Made by a program: the position numbers and the translations under genes. Shown here piece after piece: positions 51,530 through 61,390 of a stretch of 64,000 nucleotides of DNA. The notes beneath the pieces were generated by a model. It was not told where the DNA came from. It did no database searches and saw only the letters and a list, made by a program, of their open reading frames with translations. Position 1 is the stretch's first letter. Every line of letters starts with the position of its first letter. The DNA comes from Lepturacanthus savala (Eukaryota; Chordata; Actinopteri; Scombriformes; Trichiuridae), in assembly GCA_030544235.1 (NCBI GenBank), contig CM060467.1, positions 5,001-69,000 on the forward strand. The letters are read 5' to 3'.

Positions 51530-52944
51530 CAGAGGTGGAAAAAGTACTGAAAAAATATAAGTATCTTTACTTTGTTTAAATCCTACTCAAGTAAAAGTAC
51601 CTGTCTGAAAATGTACTTGAGTAAATGTAAAAAAATATTTAATTTTAAATTTACTGTGAGTAAAAGTTACTTAGTTACTTTCAATTATTTGATGTAAAAA
51701 AGGATGAAATATAAACCAAATCCAGCGCGAGTTGTTTTAATCAACCTTTAGCTGTAGAAAGTGCATATTGAAAAGTGAAATCGAGGATGAAGATATCATT
51801 GGATTTTAGAGACACGGATGCTATAGTTAAACTTCTTAGCATGTTATTGATGCTACAGTTAAACTTCTTAGCATGTTATTGATGCTACAGTTAAACTTCT
51901 TAGCATGTTATTGATGCTACAGTTAAACTTCTTAGCATGTTATTGATGCTACAGTTAAACTTCTTAGCATGTTATTGATGCTACAGTTAAACTTCTTAGC
52001 ATGTTATTGATGCTATAGTTATAGGAATAACATACCAGACACGTTCTCAGTTGTAACGTCGGCACCGTTCAGCCTGTTGTTGCCTCTATTTTTAAATTGT
52101 TCCTCATTTAAATGTCTGTTCTTGGTGTTTGATTTTATCAAATAAATTGTGGTAACTTGTCAAAACAACGAACCACAAACGCAGATGTCGAGTTTCACTT
52201 GTTATCGATAGACAACAACAATACATTCCTTCCGGTCCCGAGGAGAGCGACAACTCGCGCATGCGCAGAAACTTCACTCTTCTTCAGTTAGATCTTGTTA
52301 CCACAATGATCACACAGCGACACCCACTGAATAAACAATCAATTGCCCCCTAATTACCTCTGCTGCACAAGACATTTACCCAAAAAATGCGACTTAAACT
52401 CCAGTGAGACTTACCGTATATAAGTATTTTAAAACCTTCAGTTTTACTGTAGTAGTACTATAGTTTTATTTACTATATGAGTGCGACTCCAGTGACTGGA
52501 CTCGACTTCCGCGTGTCGCCTGATGCAGGAATAACGACGCACCAAAAAAATAAAATAAAGTGTTAAACCAGCATGTCTAAACAGAGAGAAGTCGTATAAC
52601 GGGATGTTGGATATCCATTTAATATATGATAAATAAAACGTTTATTTGGATGTCTTTATTCTGTTGGAAAATCCCAATTTGAAAAAAACTTTATTGAAAA
52701 CACTCCAGATCGCCATTACATTTTTTAGTTCAGTTCCGGCTGATTTTTTTTTTGCACCATCAATATTATTTTACTCAGTAACGTGGGCGGCTTTCAATGT
52801 AGCGAAGTAAAATACTTGCCTTAAAATGTACTGGAGTAAAACTAAAATTACTTATTTCAAAAACTACTTAAATTACAAAGTACCCATAAAAACAACTCAA
52901 TTACAGTAACGTGAGTAAATGTAATTCATTACTTTCCACTCCTG
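51530..52944. mobile_element. Non-autonomous Tol2-like hAT transposon, 1,415 bp, with intact target duplication
   Basis: The ends are CAGAGGTGGAAAAAGTA (left) and the inverse of CAGGAGTGGAAAGTA (right). They are flanked by a perfect 8-bp duplication, GGAAATAC, at 51522-51529 and 52945-52952. Eight-base duplications and CAGAGGTG-type ends are hallmarks of hAT elements, and the subterminal AGTAC/TTACT words on both sides match the Tol2-like fish group. No transposase frame is present, so it would need a transposase supplied in trans. Inside are a 32-bp minisatellite (51817-52020) and a CpG-bearing stretch (about 52,180-52,270). It sits in the presumed first intron of the minus-strand gene fragment. 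The perfect target duplication argues for a fairly recent insertion. Confidence 0.9.
51817..52020. repeat. 32-bp minisatellite inside the hAT element, six units plus a partial
   Basis: Unit starts (GATGCTA) fall at 51817, 51849, 51881, 51913, 51945, 51977 and 52009, so the period is exactly 32 bp. Inner units are identical. The first and last carry CTATAG where the inner ones have CTACAG. Confidence 0.95.
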
Positions 52945-53082
52945 GGAAATACCGACAACAACCAACACAGCTGTGATGTTTCCCATGTGTTAAATTTAAC
53001 TTCAAACCCAAATCAGCCTCTGAAGTGAATCCAGTTTAGAATCAAGCAGTCGAACATGTATTAAATGAACAGTTTGACTCAC

Positions 53083-53275
53083 AGTTTAAATCCTCAGTCC
53101 ACAGACTGAGAGGAACTGGACCACAGCAGCAGAGATGATTCACCTGCTGAAACTACCAGAACAATGGAGGTAAAGATGCTGCAGCATTTATACCTGAGCC
53201 ACCAGGTGACAATCATTAGTCCTGATTAGCCCCGCCCCCTCATCTGTCCTCACCTGAGATCACAAACAGGTGTTT
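53083..53275 (-). promoter_or_regulatory. Candidate promoter and non-coding first exon, copy 1 (minus strand)
   Basis: Read on the minus strand: a GC box (GGGGGCGGGGC near 53,230), a TATAAAT box at 53186-53192, then about 70 bases without an ATG, and a donor ACT|GTGAGT ending at 53083. A second copy at 56096-56250 keeps the same order and also has a strong donor. A start site near 53155 is inferred from the TATA position. Transcription would run toward the telomere into the repeat-bearing exon at 51163. What is seen is the motif order and the paralogy; promoter function is inference. Confidence 0.5.
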
Positions 53276-54254
53276 CATTATACTGGACATTATTGTTGTT
53301 GCTATGGCCTGTATGTAATATCTGCTTTATATCTCTTATCCTATATTATCTTCAAAGAGTTGACTTGTTTTGATAATAGTTGGATTTCTTCTGATGAAGC
53401 TACCAGATTACACAATAACACATCTATGAATATTTTGTTGACACGGGTTTTGTTTCCTGCATTACAACAGAATTCCTAAGTAAAATTTGGAAGAAAGTTT
53501 GAGAAAAGGAGAAAATGAAAGAAATGTGGCATTATCTGTCTCTCCTGTCCACCACAAACAAAAGTACATATATTCTGGTATATTTGAGAAATCTGACTAA
53601 ACATGAAACTTTACCAACAAACAGTATAGTAGGCTCTCGAGCCAAAGGTCGCCAGGTCAAGTCCACCAATGAAGCATGCATGCATACAAAAATACTTATC
53701 CTTATGTCTGATTAGAGGTACAGTGATTATTAAATCAAGGAAGTAAGACTTACTACCTCATGCACAGGTGTTGCTGGGACCATGGCCCCATGTGGAGAGA
53801 GTGGTTGGTCAGATGTTGGGGCTTGGATGTTGTGGTGGAGGTGGTCCAGAGGACTATTTCTCCTTCCCCGTAGTTTGTGGCGTTCTGTGTGTGGAGGTGA
53901 TTACTGGCATGGCGATATGTGGTTAACCTATAAGAAGCAGATAAGCAGAAAAAAGGAAGATAAGAGATTACAGAGACAGGTTTAGTAGCTTTGAACTTCA
54001 TGAGGTGAAAGAATCCTAGAAACATTCACAATGTTAGAAAACAGAAAATGTCTCCACCTTCATTTATTTAAACAGTTGTATGCTGTGCTTGTGTTAAATC
54101 ATAAATGCCATGATGTAGTTTTAGACTCGTTTAGTCAAAGCTGTTCAAATTATGGCACAAAAGGCACATTAAATGACATTTTCAGAATTTTACAGAGAGC
54201 AAACAAAAGCAATTTATTCAATATAATTACTTATTTAAAATAAACACATTCCTT
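53276..54254. other. About 1 kb without a recognised gene
   Basis: AT-rich sequence with several short open frames on both strands (for example 53270-53479, 53753-54025), none with recognisable domains. It contains a short GCATGCATGCAT stretch near 53,675. Confidence 0.4.
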
Positions 54255-54335
54255 AGATGGAAGAGGGTCATATTGTATTGGAAAGGGTTAATGGAGCTCA
54301 GGAGGGTGGAATATTTATTCCACCCTCTTCCATCT
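54255..54335. repeat. Nested competing inverted repeats
   Basis: A perfect 13-bp pair, 54255-54267 with 54323-54335, encloses a perfect 11-bp hairpin, 54302-54312 with 54317-54327 (ATTT loop). The two share 54323-54327, so the folds exclude each other in part. It may be the remains of a small inverted-repeat element. Confidence 0.7.
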
Positions 54336-54550
54336 ATCATAATATAATTAATAAAAGGAGTAAAATTGAAAAAAAGGCTATTAAACAGTTAAAACATTTA
54401 TTTTCATTTAGTTTAAGGGGTTAAAAATAGGCAAAAATACAAAAATTAAGCACATTAGGAATTAATAAGCAAGTTGGGGTGGTTTGTAAAGTTTGGTGCG
54501 TAAAAGACGATTAGGTGATTACACGCAACACATTACCGAACACAGCAGCA

Positions 54551-54552
<2 letters not shown>
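54336..54552. other. AT-rich spacer, nothing recognised
   Basis: No open frame or repeat of note up to the microsatellite. Confidence 0.4.

Positions 54553-54619
<67 letters not shown>
54553..54619. repeat. Compound (TA)n(CA)n microsatellite
   Basis: A run of alternating TA is followed by alternating CA. It lies where the 3' half of the adjacent Tc1 transposase gene should be. Confidence 0.95.
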
Positions 54620-54621
<2 letters not shown>

Positions 54622-54642
54622 GAGAGCACAGCAGCATATATA

Positions 54643-55224
54643 CATTACACCACCACCAGCCTGAACCGTTAATACAAGGCAGGATGGATCCATGCTTTCA
54701 TGTTGTTGACACCAAATTCTGACCCTACCATCCGAATGTCGCAGCAGAAATCCAGACTCATCAGACCAGGCAACGTTTTTCCAATCTTCTATTGTCCAAT
54801 TTCAATGAGCTTGTGCAAATTGTAGCCTCAGTTTCCTGTTCTAAGCTGAAAGGAGTGGCACCCGGCGTGGTCTTCTGCTGCTGTAGCCCATCTGCCTCAA
54901 AGTTGGACGTACTGTGCGTTCAGAGATGCTCTTCTGCCTACCTTGGTTGTAACGGGTGGTTATTTGAGTCACTGTTGCCTTTCTATCAGCTCCAACCAGT
55001 CTGGCCATTCTCCTCTGACCTCTGGCATCAACAAGGCATTTCCGCCCACAGAACTGCCGCTCACTGGATATTTGTTCTTTTTGGGACCATTCTCTGTAAA
55101 CCCTAGAGATGGTTGTGCGTGAAAATCCCAGTAGATCAGCAGTTTCTGAAATACTCAGACCAGCCCTTCTGGCACCAACAACCATGCCACGTTCAAAGTC
55201 ACTCAAATCACCTTTCTTCCCCAA
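54643..55224 (-). pseudogene. Tc1-like transposase pseudogene, N-terminal and part of catalytic domain
   Basis: This encoded a DDE transposase that cuts and pastes the element at TA sites. The reading from 55224 gives GKKGDLSDFERGMVVGARRA, then the paired-type helix-turn-helix motif SISETADLLGFSRTTISRVY typical of Tc1 DNA-binding domains, then a basic stretch. The frame meets a TAG at 54841-54843 and a second stop shortly after. Beyond them the frame still reads WTIEDWKNVAWSDESGF, holding the first catalytic aspartate (WSDE), and SMDPSCLV...GGGVM, where it stops at the microsatellite. The second aspartate and the glutamate are absent. The expected ATG is TTG. The gene is clearly dead. The + strand frame 54792-55106 is its shadow. 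Confidence 0.88.
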
Positions 55225-55371
55225 ACTGATGCTGGTTTGAACTGCAGGAGATTGTCTTGACCATGTCTACATGCCTAAATGCACTGAGTTGCTGCCATGT
55301 GATTGGCTGATCAGAAATTAAGTGTTAACGAGCAGTTGGACAGGTGTACCTAATAAAGTGGTCGGTGGATG
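54643..55371 (-). mobile_element. Truncated Tc1/mariner element
   Basis: Its right end contains CAGGTGTACCTAATAAAGTGG followed by TCGGTG. This is the usual inverted-repeat sequence of a common fish Tc1 family. The left end, its inverted repeat and the 3' part of the transposase gene are missing; similarity ends next to the (TA)n(CA)n tract. The right boundary near 55371 is approximate. Confidence 0.75.
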
Positions 55372-55759
55372 TATATAATATATATAAATAAAAGGGGAGC
55401 ACACAGCAGAATTCATTTGGCTGTGTTGTTCCGAATGGAGCACATCTCTGGCCCATCAAACAAGCTGTATTTTTTTGGTGTGTTGGGTATGAAGAAGACA
55501 GAGAGAGTCAAAACGTAGCCTTTTCATTTAATACACTAACTTCCTATTTTCTTTCTAAAAAAGACCCAGAGTGGCTATTTTAAATTCTTTATTAAAAACA
55601 ATTATACAAACAAAACATATATACTTACCGCCTACCTGTGTAAAAAATACGTATATTTAAGTATTTATTTATTGTACATATTTTTACAGCATTGGAATAT
55701 GTTAAGAATGTTTGTCCTACAGAAACCAGATTAAAACTAAAAACCCTAAAAAAAGAACA
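55372..55759. other. AT-rich stretch, nothing firmly recognised
   Basis: It may include the body of the hAT-like fragment that ends at 55831, but I cannot place its other end. Confidence 0.3.
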
Positions 55760-55831
55760 TTTTATATTTTTGAAAAAGCTCCTTGGAGCCACTATTGGGG
55801 GCACTAAAGAGCCACAGGTTGCTGACCCCTG
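55760..55831 (-). mobile_element. Terminal fragment of a hAT-type element
   Basis: Read on the minus strand from 55831 it begins CAGGGGTCAGCAACCTGTGG and goes on CTCTTTAGTGCCCCCAATAG and GGAGCTTTTTC. This is a widespread vertebrate hAT end. The opposite end and the target duplication were not found. Confidence 0.5.
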
Positions 55832-56095
55832 ACCTATTGTAAACCAAACTAATCCATGAAGCTCTGAATTACACATCTGACTACACTTCATGTTAATGGC
55901 CACTAGATGTCACCCTCCAGCTCTGAGTCAGTGGATCTTCCAGCGACCAACCGGTTTTGTAAAGTGTTGAAGCTCCAATGAAGCCTTGTTCATCACTAGT
56001 TACAGAGATGAAGCTTCAAACCTAAACCAGCTTCTGCAGTGAATCCAGTTCAGAATCAAGGACCTGACATGGATTAAATGAACAGTGTGACTTAC

Positions 56096-56250
56096 AGTTT
56101 AACTCCTCAGTCCACACAGCGCAGGTTTGGGTTAGAAGAGATGATTCCCCTACAGAAACCAGAGGAACAATCAGCATTTAAACCTGGCTGGTCCTGATTA
56201 GCCCCGCCCCCTGATCACCTGTGATTATAAGCAGGTGTTTCACCTCCTCT
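56096..56250 (-). promoter_or_regulatory. Candidate promoter and first exon, copy 2 (minus strand)
   Basis: A paralogue of 53083-53275. It has a GC box (GGGGGCGGGGC near 56,210), a TTTAAAT box at 56176-56182, a short region without an ATG and the donor ACT|GTAAGT ending at 56096. Flanking similarity covers about 56,010-56,260. No repeat-bearing exon is found downstream of it (54-56 kb), where a dead Tc1 sits instead, so it is probably an orphan. Confidence 0.45.
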
Positions 56251-56737
56251 TTACGTCCTCGTTGTTTGTGATTAATTCTATTTGTTGGTTCCTCCACTTG
56301 ATTTAATTCATTCTTGCTGGTTTTAATGATTTTTAATAACAGTGTGCCGTGTGATTCTTATTTTACTCACTGACCTATTTTTTTTTATTTATTTATTCAT
56401 TTATTTATTTATTTTGATCACTACTATTTTGCATGTTTTATTCGCTCTGTATTTAATTGTTCTCTGGTGAACATGAATTTTATCATCTTATTATAGTGAT
56501 AAAGAAGGTGCATGAGTATTTATTATTTTCAAAAGTACATTTAATGGACAAACTGCTCCTTTTTTATTTTATTATCTGATGTTATGGATAGTTCAGGATT
56601 CAAATGATAGAAACAGTGTTTTATGACCTCCCTCTCAGTCATTTTCCTCCTTCCACTAAACCTTGACCTTTTCCTCAGACTCTGGGATGGATTTCAATCA
56701 TTACGGTAAGACGACGACTTTTCTGTCAACGTTAGGA

Positions 56738-56740
<3 letters not shown>
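56251..56740. other. AT-rich spacer with a (TTTA)n tract
   Basis: An imperfect TTTA repeat lies at about 56381-56415. No gene recognised. Confidence 0.5.

Positions 56741-56776
<36 letters not shown>
56741..56776. repeat. (CA)n microsatellite abutting the Tc1 element
   Basis: Eighteen CA dinucleotides run directly into the left inverted repeat of the next element. Confidence 0.95.
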
Positions 56777-56779
<3 letters not shown>

Positions 56780-58338
56780 GGGAAAACAAGTATTTGAAAC
56801 ACCCTGCTATTTTGCTATTTCTCCCACTTAGAAATCATGGAGGGGTCTGAAATTTTCATCGTAGGTGCATGTCCACTGTGAGAGAGATAAACTAAAAAGA
56901 AAAATCCAGAAATCACAATGCATGATTTTTTAACAATTTATTTGTGTGATATAGCGGCAAATAAGTATTTGAACACCTGAGAAAATGAATGTTAATATTT
57001 GGTACAGTAGCCTTTGTTTGCTATTACAGAGGTCAAACGTTTCCTGTATTTTTTCACCAGGTTTGCACATACTGCAGGAGGGATCCTGGCCCACTCCTCC
57101 ACACAGATCTTCTCTAGATCAGTCAGGTTTCTGGGCTGTCGCTGAGAAACACGGAGTTTGAGCTCCCTCCAAAGATTTTCGATTGGGTTCAGGTCTGGAG
57201 ACTGGCTGGGCCATGCTAGAACCTTGATATGCTTCTTACGGAGCCAGTCCTTGGTTTTCCTGGCTGTGTGCTTTGGGTCGTTGTCGTGTTGGAAGACCCA
57301 GCCACGACCCATCTTCAATGCTCTGACTGAGGGAAGGAGGTTGTTCCCCAAAATCTCACAATACACGGCCGCGGTCATCCTCTCTTTAATGCAGTGCACT
57401 CGTCCTGTCCCATGTGCAGAAAAACACCCCCAAAGCATGATGCTACCACCCCCATGCTTCACAGTAGGGATGGTGTTCTTCGGATTGTACTCTTCATTCT
57501 TCTTCCTCCAAACACGCTTAGTGGAATTATGACCAAAAAGGTCTATTTTGGTCTCATCTGACCACAAAACTTTCTCCCATGACTCCTCTGTATCATCCAA
57601 ATGGTCATATGCAAACTTAAGACGGGCCTTGACATGTGCCGATTTAAGCAGGGGAACCTTTCGTGCCATGCATGATTTCAAATCATCCCAGTTCTTTTCA
57701 GGTCATTGACCAACTCCTGTCGTGTAGTTCCAGGCTGATTCCTCACCTTTCTTAGAATCATTGAGACCCCACGAGGTGATATCTTGCATGGGGCTCCACT
57801 CCGATTGAGATTGACCGTCATGTTTAGCTTCTTCCATTTTCTAATGATTGCTCCAACAGTGGACCTTTTTTCACCAAGCTGCTTGGCAATTGCTCCGTAG
57901 CCCTTTCCAGCCTTGTGGAGGTGTACAATTTTCTCTCTTGTGTCGTTGGACAGCTCTTTGGTCTTCGCCATGTTACAAGTTAAAGTCTTGCTGATTGTAT
58001 GGGGTGGACAGGTGTCTTTATGCAGCTAACGACTTCAAACAGGTGCATCTGATTAAGGATGATACATGGAGTGCAGGTGGACTTCTAATGGGCGGACTAA
58101 CAGGTCCTTCAGGGTCAGAATTCTAGATGACACACAGGTGTTCAAATACTTATTTGCCGCTATATCACACAAATAAATTGTTAAAAAATCATGCATTGTG
58201 ATTTCTGGATTTTTCTTTTTAGTTTATCTCTCTCACAGTGGACATGCACCTACGATGAAAATTTCAGACCCCTCCATGATTTCTAAGTGGGAGAAATAGC
58301 AAAATAGCAGGGTGTTCAAATACTTGTTTTCCCCACTG
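56775..58338 (-). mobile_element. Tc1-type transposon with ~205-bp inverted repeats (Passport/PPTN-like)
   Basis: The left inverted repeat (56775-56979) and right inverted repeat (58135-58338) are nearly identical in reverse complement. They start CACTGGGGAAAACAAGTATT (left) and CAGTGGGGAAAACAAGTATT (right, reverse strand). The left copy has one extra A. A TA target dinucleotide follows the right end (58339-58340), but the left end is fused to a (CA)n tract and has no TA. The ends and internal sequence match a fish and frog Tc1 family I know as Passport/PPTN-like. The transposase gene between the repeats is on the minus strand and broken once. Confidence 0.93.
56992..57971 (-). pseudogene. 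Tc1 transposase, nearly complete but broken by an internal deletion and frameshift
   Basis: The product would bind the inverted repeats and cut at TA sites. The N-terminal part, 57678-57971, starts at a good ATG (MAKTKELSNDTREKIVHLHK) and carries the helix-turn-helix segment YGAIAKQLGEKRSTVGAIIR; it ends at a TGA. The C-terminal part, 56992-57681, reads from an internal TTG into KSCMARKVPLLK and holds the whole catalytic domain: D in VLWSDETKID, D in FQHDNDPKH, E in SPDLNPIENLW, with 34 residues between the second D and the E (DD34E). It runs to a natural end at ANKGYCTKY. Compared with relatives as I know them, about 50 bases between the two domains are lost near 57680-57690, which shifts the frame. 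All else looks intact, so the copy is relatively young. The + frame 57158-57532 is a shadow. Confidence 0.92.
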
Positions 58339-58340
58339 TA

Positions 58341-58439
58341 TATTCCGGACTGTATGTACAGACATTCTTTTGGTTTTGTACCAGACTTTTTTACCTGGTT
58401 ATGCAACTAATGCAATGTTTTATTTCTTACAGTGCATAT
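58341..58439. other. Short spacer, nothing recognised
   Basis: Plain sequence between the Tc1 element and the LTR-like fragment. Confidence 0.4.
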
Positions 58440-58851
58440 CTGAAACAAAAAACAATCCCAAAGGATGAAAAACTATCTAAACTAAAATAATGAACAGAAA
58501 GCGATCCCACAGGACAAAAAGGCTGTGAAACATTCAACTAGATCTGAAAGCTATGAAACTTACAAATCAAAAGTTACAAGGACAAGGCTCAGGCTGTGGA
58601 TACGAGGCTGACTTTGGTGAAGGAAGAATGGTGACTCTTTAGCACAAGACAAGAGGAGACAGACTATAAATGCACATGGAGGGAAATGGGGAACAGGTGG
58701 ACACAATCAGGAATCATGGAAGACAATCAGACTGGTGACACATGAGGAAGGAAAAGTGATCTGAAATGAGAGGAGAGTTAGGATTTCAAATTAAAACAGG
58801 AAATACACTCAAGACAAAAACCCAAGAAAAGACAACCTCACCTCTGTGACA
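58440..58851 (-). mobile_element. LTR-like dispersed repeat fragment, copy 1
   Basis: Read on the minus strand it begins TGTCACAG at 58851 and contains CAATTGTG-like and CACCTGTTCC words, a TTTATAGTCTG TATA-like box near 58,670 and TTTCATAGCTTTC. It matches the fragment at 61391-62055 over most of its length. The TG start and TATA box suggest a fish LTR, but no paired LTR, primer-binding site or target duplication was found. Confidence 0.45.
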
Positions 58852-59726
58852 CCCTGCTTTAGATTGATAAAAATTCATGTATGCAGGTGGCCTGTCTGTT
58901 TATATGATCTTTAGATCATCTGATAAATGTATGCAAATGTTAAATTTCCTAGTAAATCCTAGGAATGTCCCAATATTTTTCCTTAATACATATTCTTTCT
59001 GTGAATCTTTTTGTTACAAATTCTCTCATTCTCTCAGGTTTCGTTGATTTTTTATTAGAAGTTGTCTCTATTATGTGTGTGAACTGCACCAGGATTTGGC
59101 TGTCTTGTTTGTGTGACATGACCTAAAATATTGTTTCTTTTAGAATCTATATTGGAAGAACTCAAAAGACACACTTCAATGTGAAACTCAGTAAAGACTT
59201 TAACAGCCTCAAGGGAACATGTGTTCGAACCCAGCACTGTCAGTCTTGTGCAGGCGCCATCCAATCAGAAAATGCCGCCAGCTCAAAAACTGCCAGAGCT
59301 TCAGGAGTTAAACCGTCCTGTCAGTCAGGATGAATTAATTTCACTGCACAGTAAAGCATAATGGCATCTCTGTCAGAGAAAATCAGCCTCAGCTGGAATA
59401 TTTCAAAGGTAGATGTGTTCTGGGAGGGTAAATACTGCGTGAATAATCTACTTTGTCTTGAAAAGCTTAAATATGAAAGCAGTTTCTTTGATTGTGTGAA
59501 TGTATTCATACCAGTGATTGTCTGGCCTTGCAGGGCTCATATTATTTACAGTTTCTGTAACTGCTCAACAGGCAGCTTCTCTATAAATGGAAATAAATAA
59601 GCCAATGCTGTATCCCCAAAGTAAAACATCATAACCCATAACCTGTTTAAATAAAAAGAAAAAATGATACAGCAGCAGCATTGAGTTTTCTTCATAAATC
59701 CCAGTAGGGAATAAAAGTATTTTTAT
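58852..59726. other. No gene recognised
   Basis: Small open frames only (59055-59264, 59321-59509, 59361-59600), with no domain or splice context that I can support. Confidence 0.4.
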
Positions 59727-59812
59727 CTGTAGTAAAACCCAAAGTTACTGTTACAGCATCAATATATATCATCAATATCCACATCAATACAATAAAAAAA
59801 TAGTTTAATATA
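59727..59812 (+). repeat. Left member of a widely spaced inverted-repeat pair
   Basis: CTGTAGTAAAACCCAA followed by an ACTGTTA(C/T)AGCATC segment and ATATATCATCAATATCCACA. The reverse complement recurs at 63898-63983, 4.1 kb away, with a few differences. Confidence 0.8.
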
Positions 59813-61390
59813 ATATCTTTTTAAACATCTTACAGAATATATCCATCTTCTGTAATGATTCTATGATTTTATGGACAAATAATTGATCTTTGAGCTAGTA
59901 TTGTATTAATCATTGAACAATAGCTTATTTCAAGTATTTTTTTTCTAATCTGTCAGTTTGGTCTCATCTTCTCTTGTTTTTATCTGTATTAAAATAATTT
60001 TAGATTTATTCTTTTTTTTTTGCAATATTCTAACTCTGTTTGCTCTATAACAGCAACATAAAGGGATTCAGACTTTTCTGTCACATGTTATAGATTTATT
60101 TTGATTCCAGGTTTAAGTCCATAATTTTTATGGTTATAGAGATATTCTGTATTTATTATGATTTATAGCAGAAAAAAAAATGAAAAAAGGCCTGTTGCTT
60201 AAGTGGTTAAATGCACCAAACAACCTACAGGTCTGATTGGACAAACTGTAATTTGCACACAGCTGCATCTTCTAAGGAAGATACACACACACACACGTCA
60301 TCTTCAAATCCCCCCCTTTTTTAAATCTGGTGAATAATGGAGTCTGGTGCAAACAGCACTGAAATCCATTATAATATCTCTGCAGCAGCTCAGCTTGTTC
60401 CAGGGACTTTCAGCAGGATCACAATGAACCAATAGGACCATTATTGTCCTGTAAAGGTCAAATGTCTCTAAATGTTGACCGGGGGGGAATCTTTTTTTTA
60501 TATTTTTCTTTTTTCAACAATATGGAGCAAAGTCTTCTGCCCATTACTTTTTAAAAAGAAATCAGGAATATGTTTTTCTTCCAGTTTGAAGAAACCACTG
60601 AATATAGCAAGTGCTTGGTTGTAACCCTGTGACTCTGCTGCCACTTCAATGAACCTTAAATGCAGTGATGCCCACCTGCTCCACAGAAACATTATCGCTG
60701 TGTGAAACCTTTCAATTTGGAACAACTACCACCTCCAAAGTGAACAAACAGTCTACCCCCTTTTTTTTGAAGCCATCGCTGAGTTCCAGTAACCTGTAGG
60801 TGTCTTCAAATCTCTGCAACTATCGTCTCCTCCAAAGGCCCCTGCTGCTCTCAAATTCAGCCTTGAAGAGATGTTCCATGTCATTTCTCAGCACTCGCGT
60901 ACATTTTCCACATAAAACATAAAAAAACTTCACAGACCATTCTGTGTAGGCTGCAAACCTTTAATCTTCTTTCAGATATCAGAGACCTTTCAAAAAAGCA
61001 GAGCCATGCTAAAATCCCTCATCTTGAATCTCGCTCTTCGCTGCAGAGCTCAGACAAAAACCACACTTGGTCAAGCTTTTTAATAACATTGCTTTGCAAA
61101 ATAGAGTATTTCAATCATTTGGATGTTTAATGTTAAAAGAGGCCAAATGCAAAATGTTAAACGCTGCCCTTTACCACCTTTTTAAATTGCACGGAGGGAA
61201 ATGCAGAGAGGAACAGAGAGTCTATAACTCCTGACTGAGGCGGATGCCTCATCAGTCTCCTGCCTTTTTGCCCTCAGAGCAGTATGAATGTCGCTTCATT
61301 GCTTCATCATTTGCGGCGGGATGAAAATGCATTTGGTGTTGAGAGACTGCGGATGAATTCTCCTTCTCCTTTCCCTGGCATATAAACTGC
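59813..61390. other. About 1.6 kb AT-rich sequence without a recognised gene
   Basis: It contains homopolymer runs and a short ACACAC run near 60,286. Frames such as 60498-60725 show no recognisable domain. Confidence 0.4.

Noticed and set aside
53388..53410. CTGATGAAG word resembling a hammerhead core
   Set aside because: No GAAAC partner, no stems I or II, and no cleavage triplet in a suitable place.
54792..55106. 104-codon + frame
   Set aside because: Antisense shadow of the Tc1 transposase pseudogene.
57158..57532. 124-codon + frame
   Set aside because: Antisense shadow of the DD34E catalytic domain.
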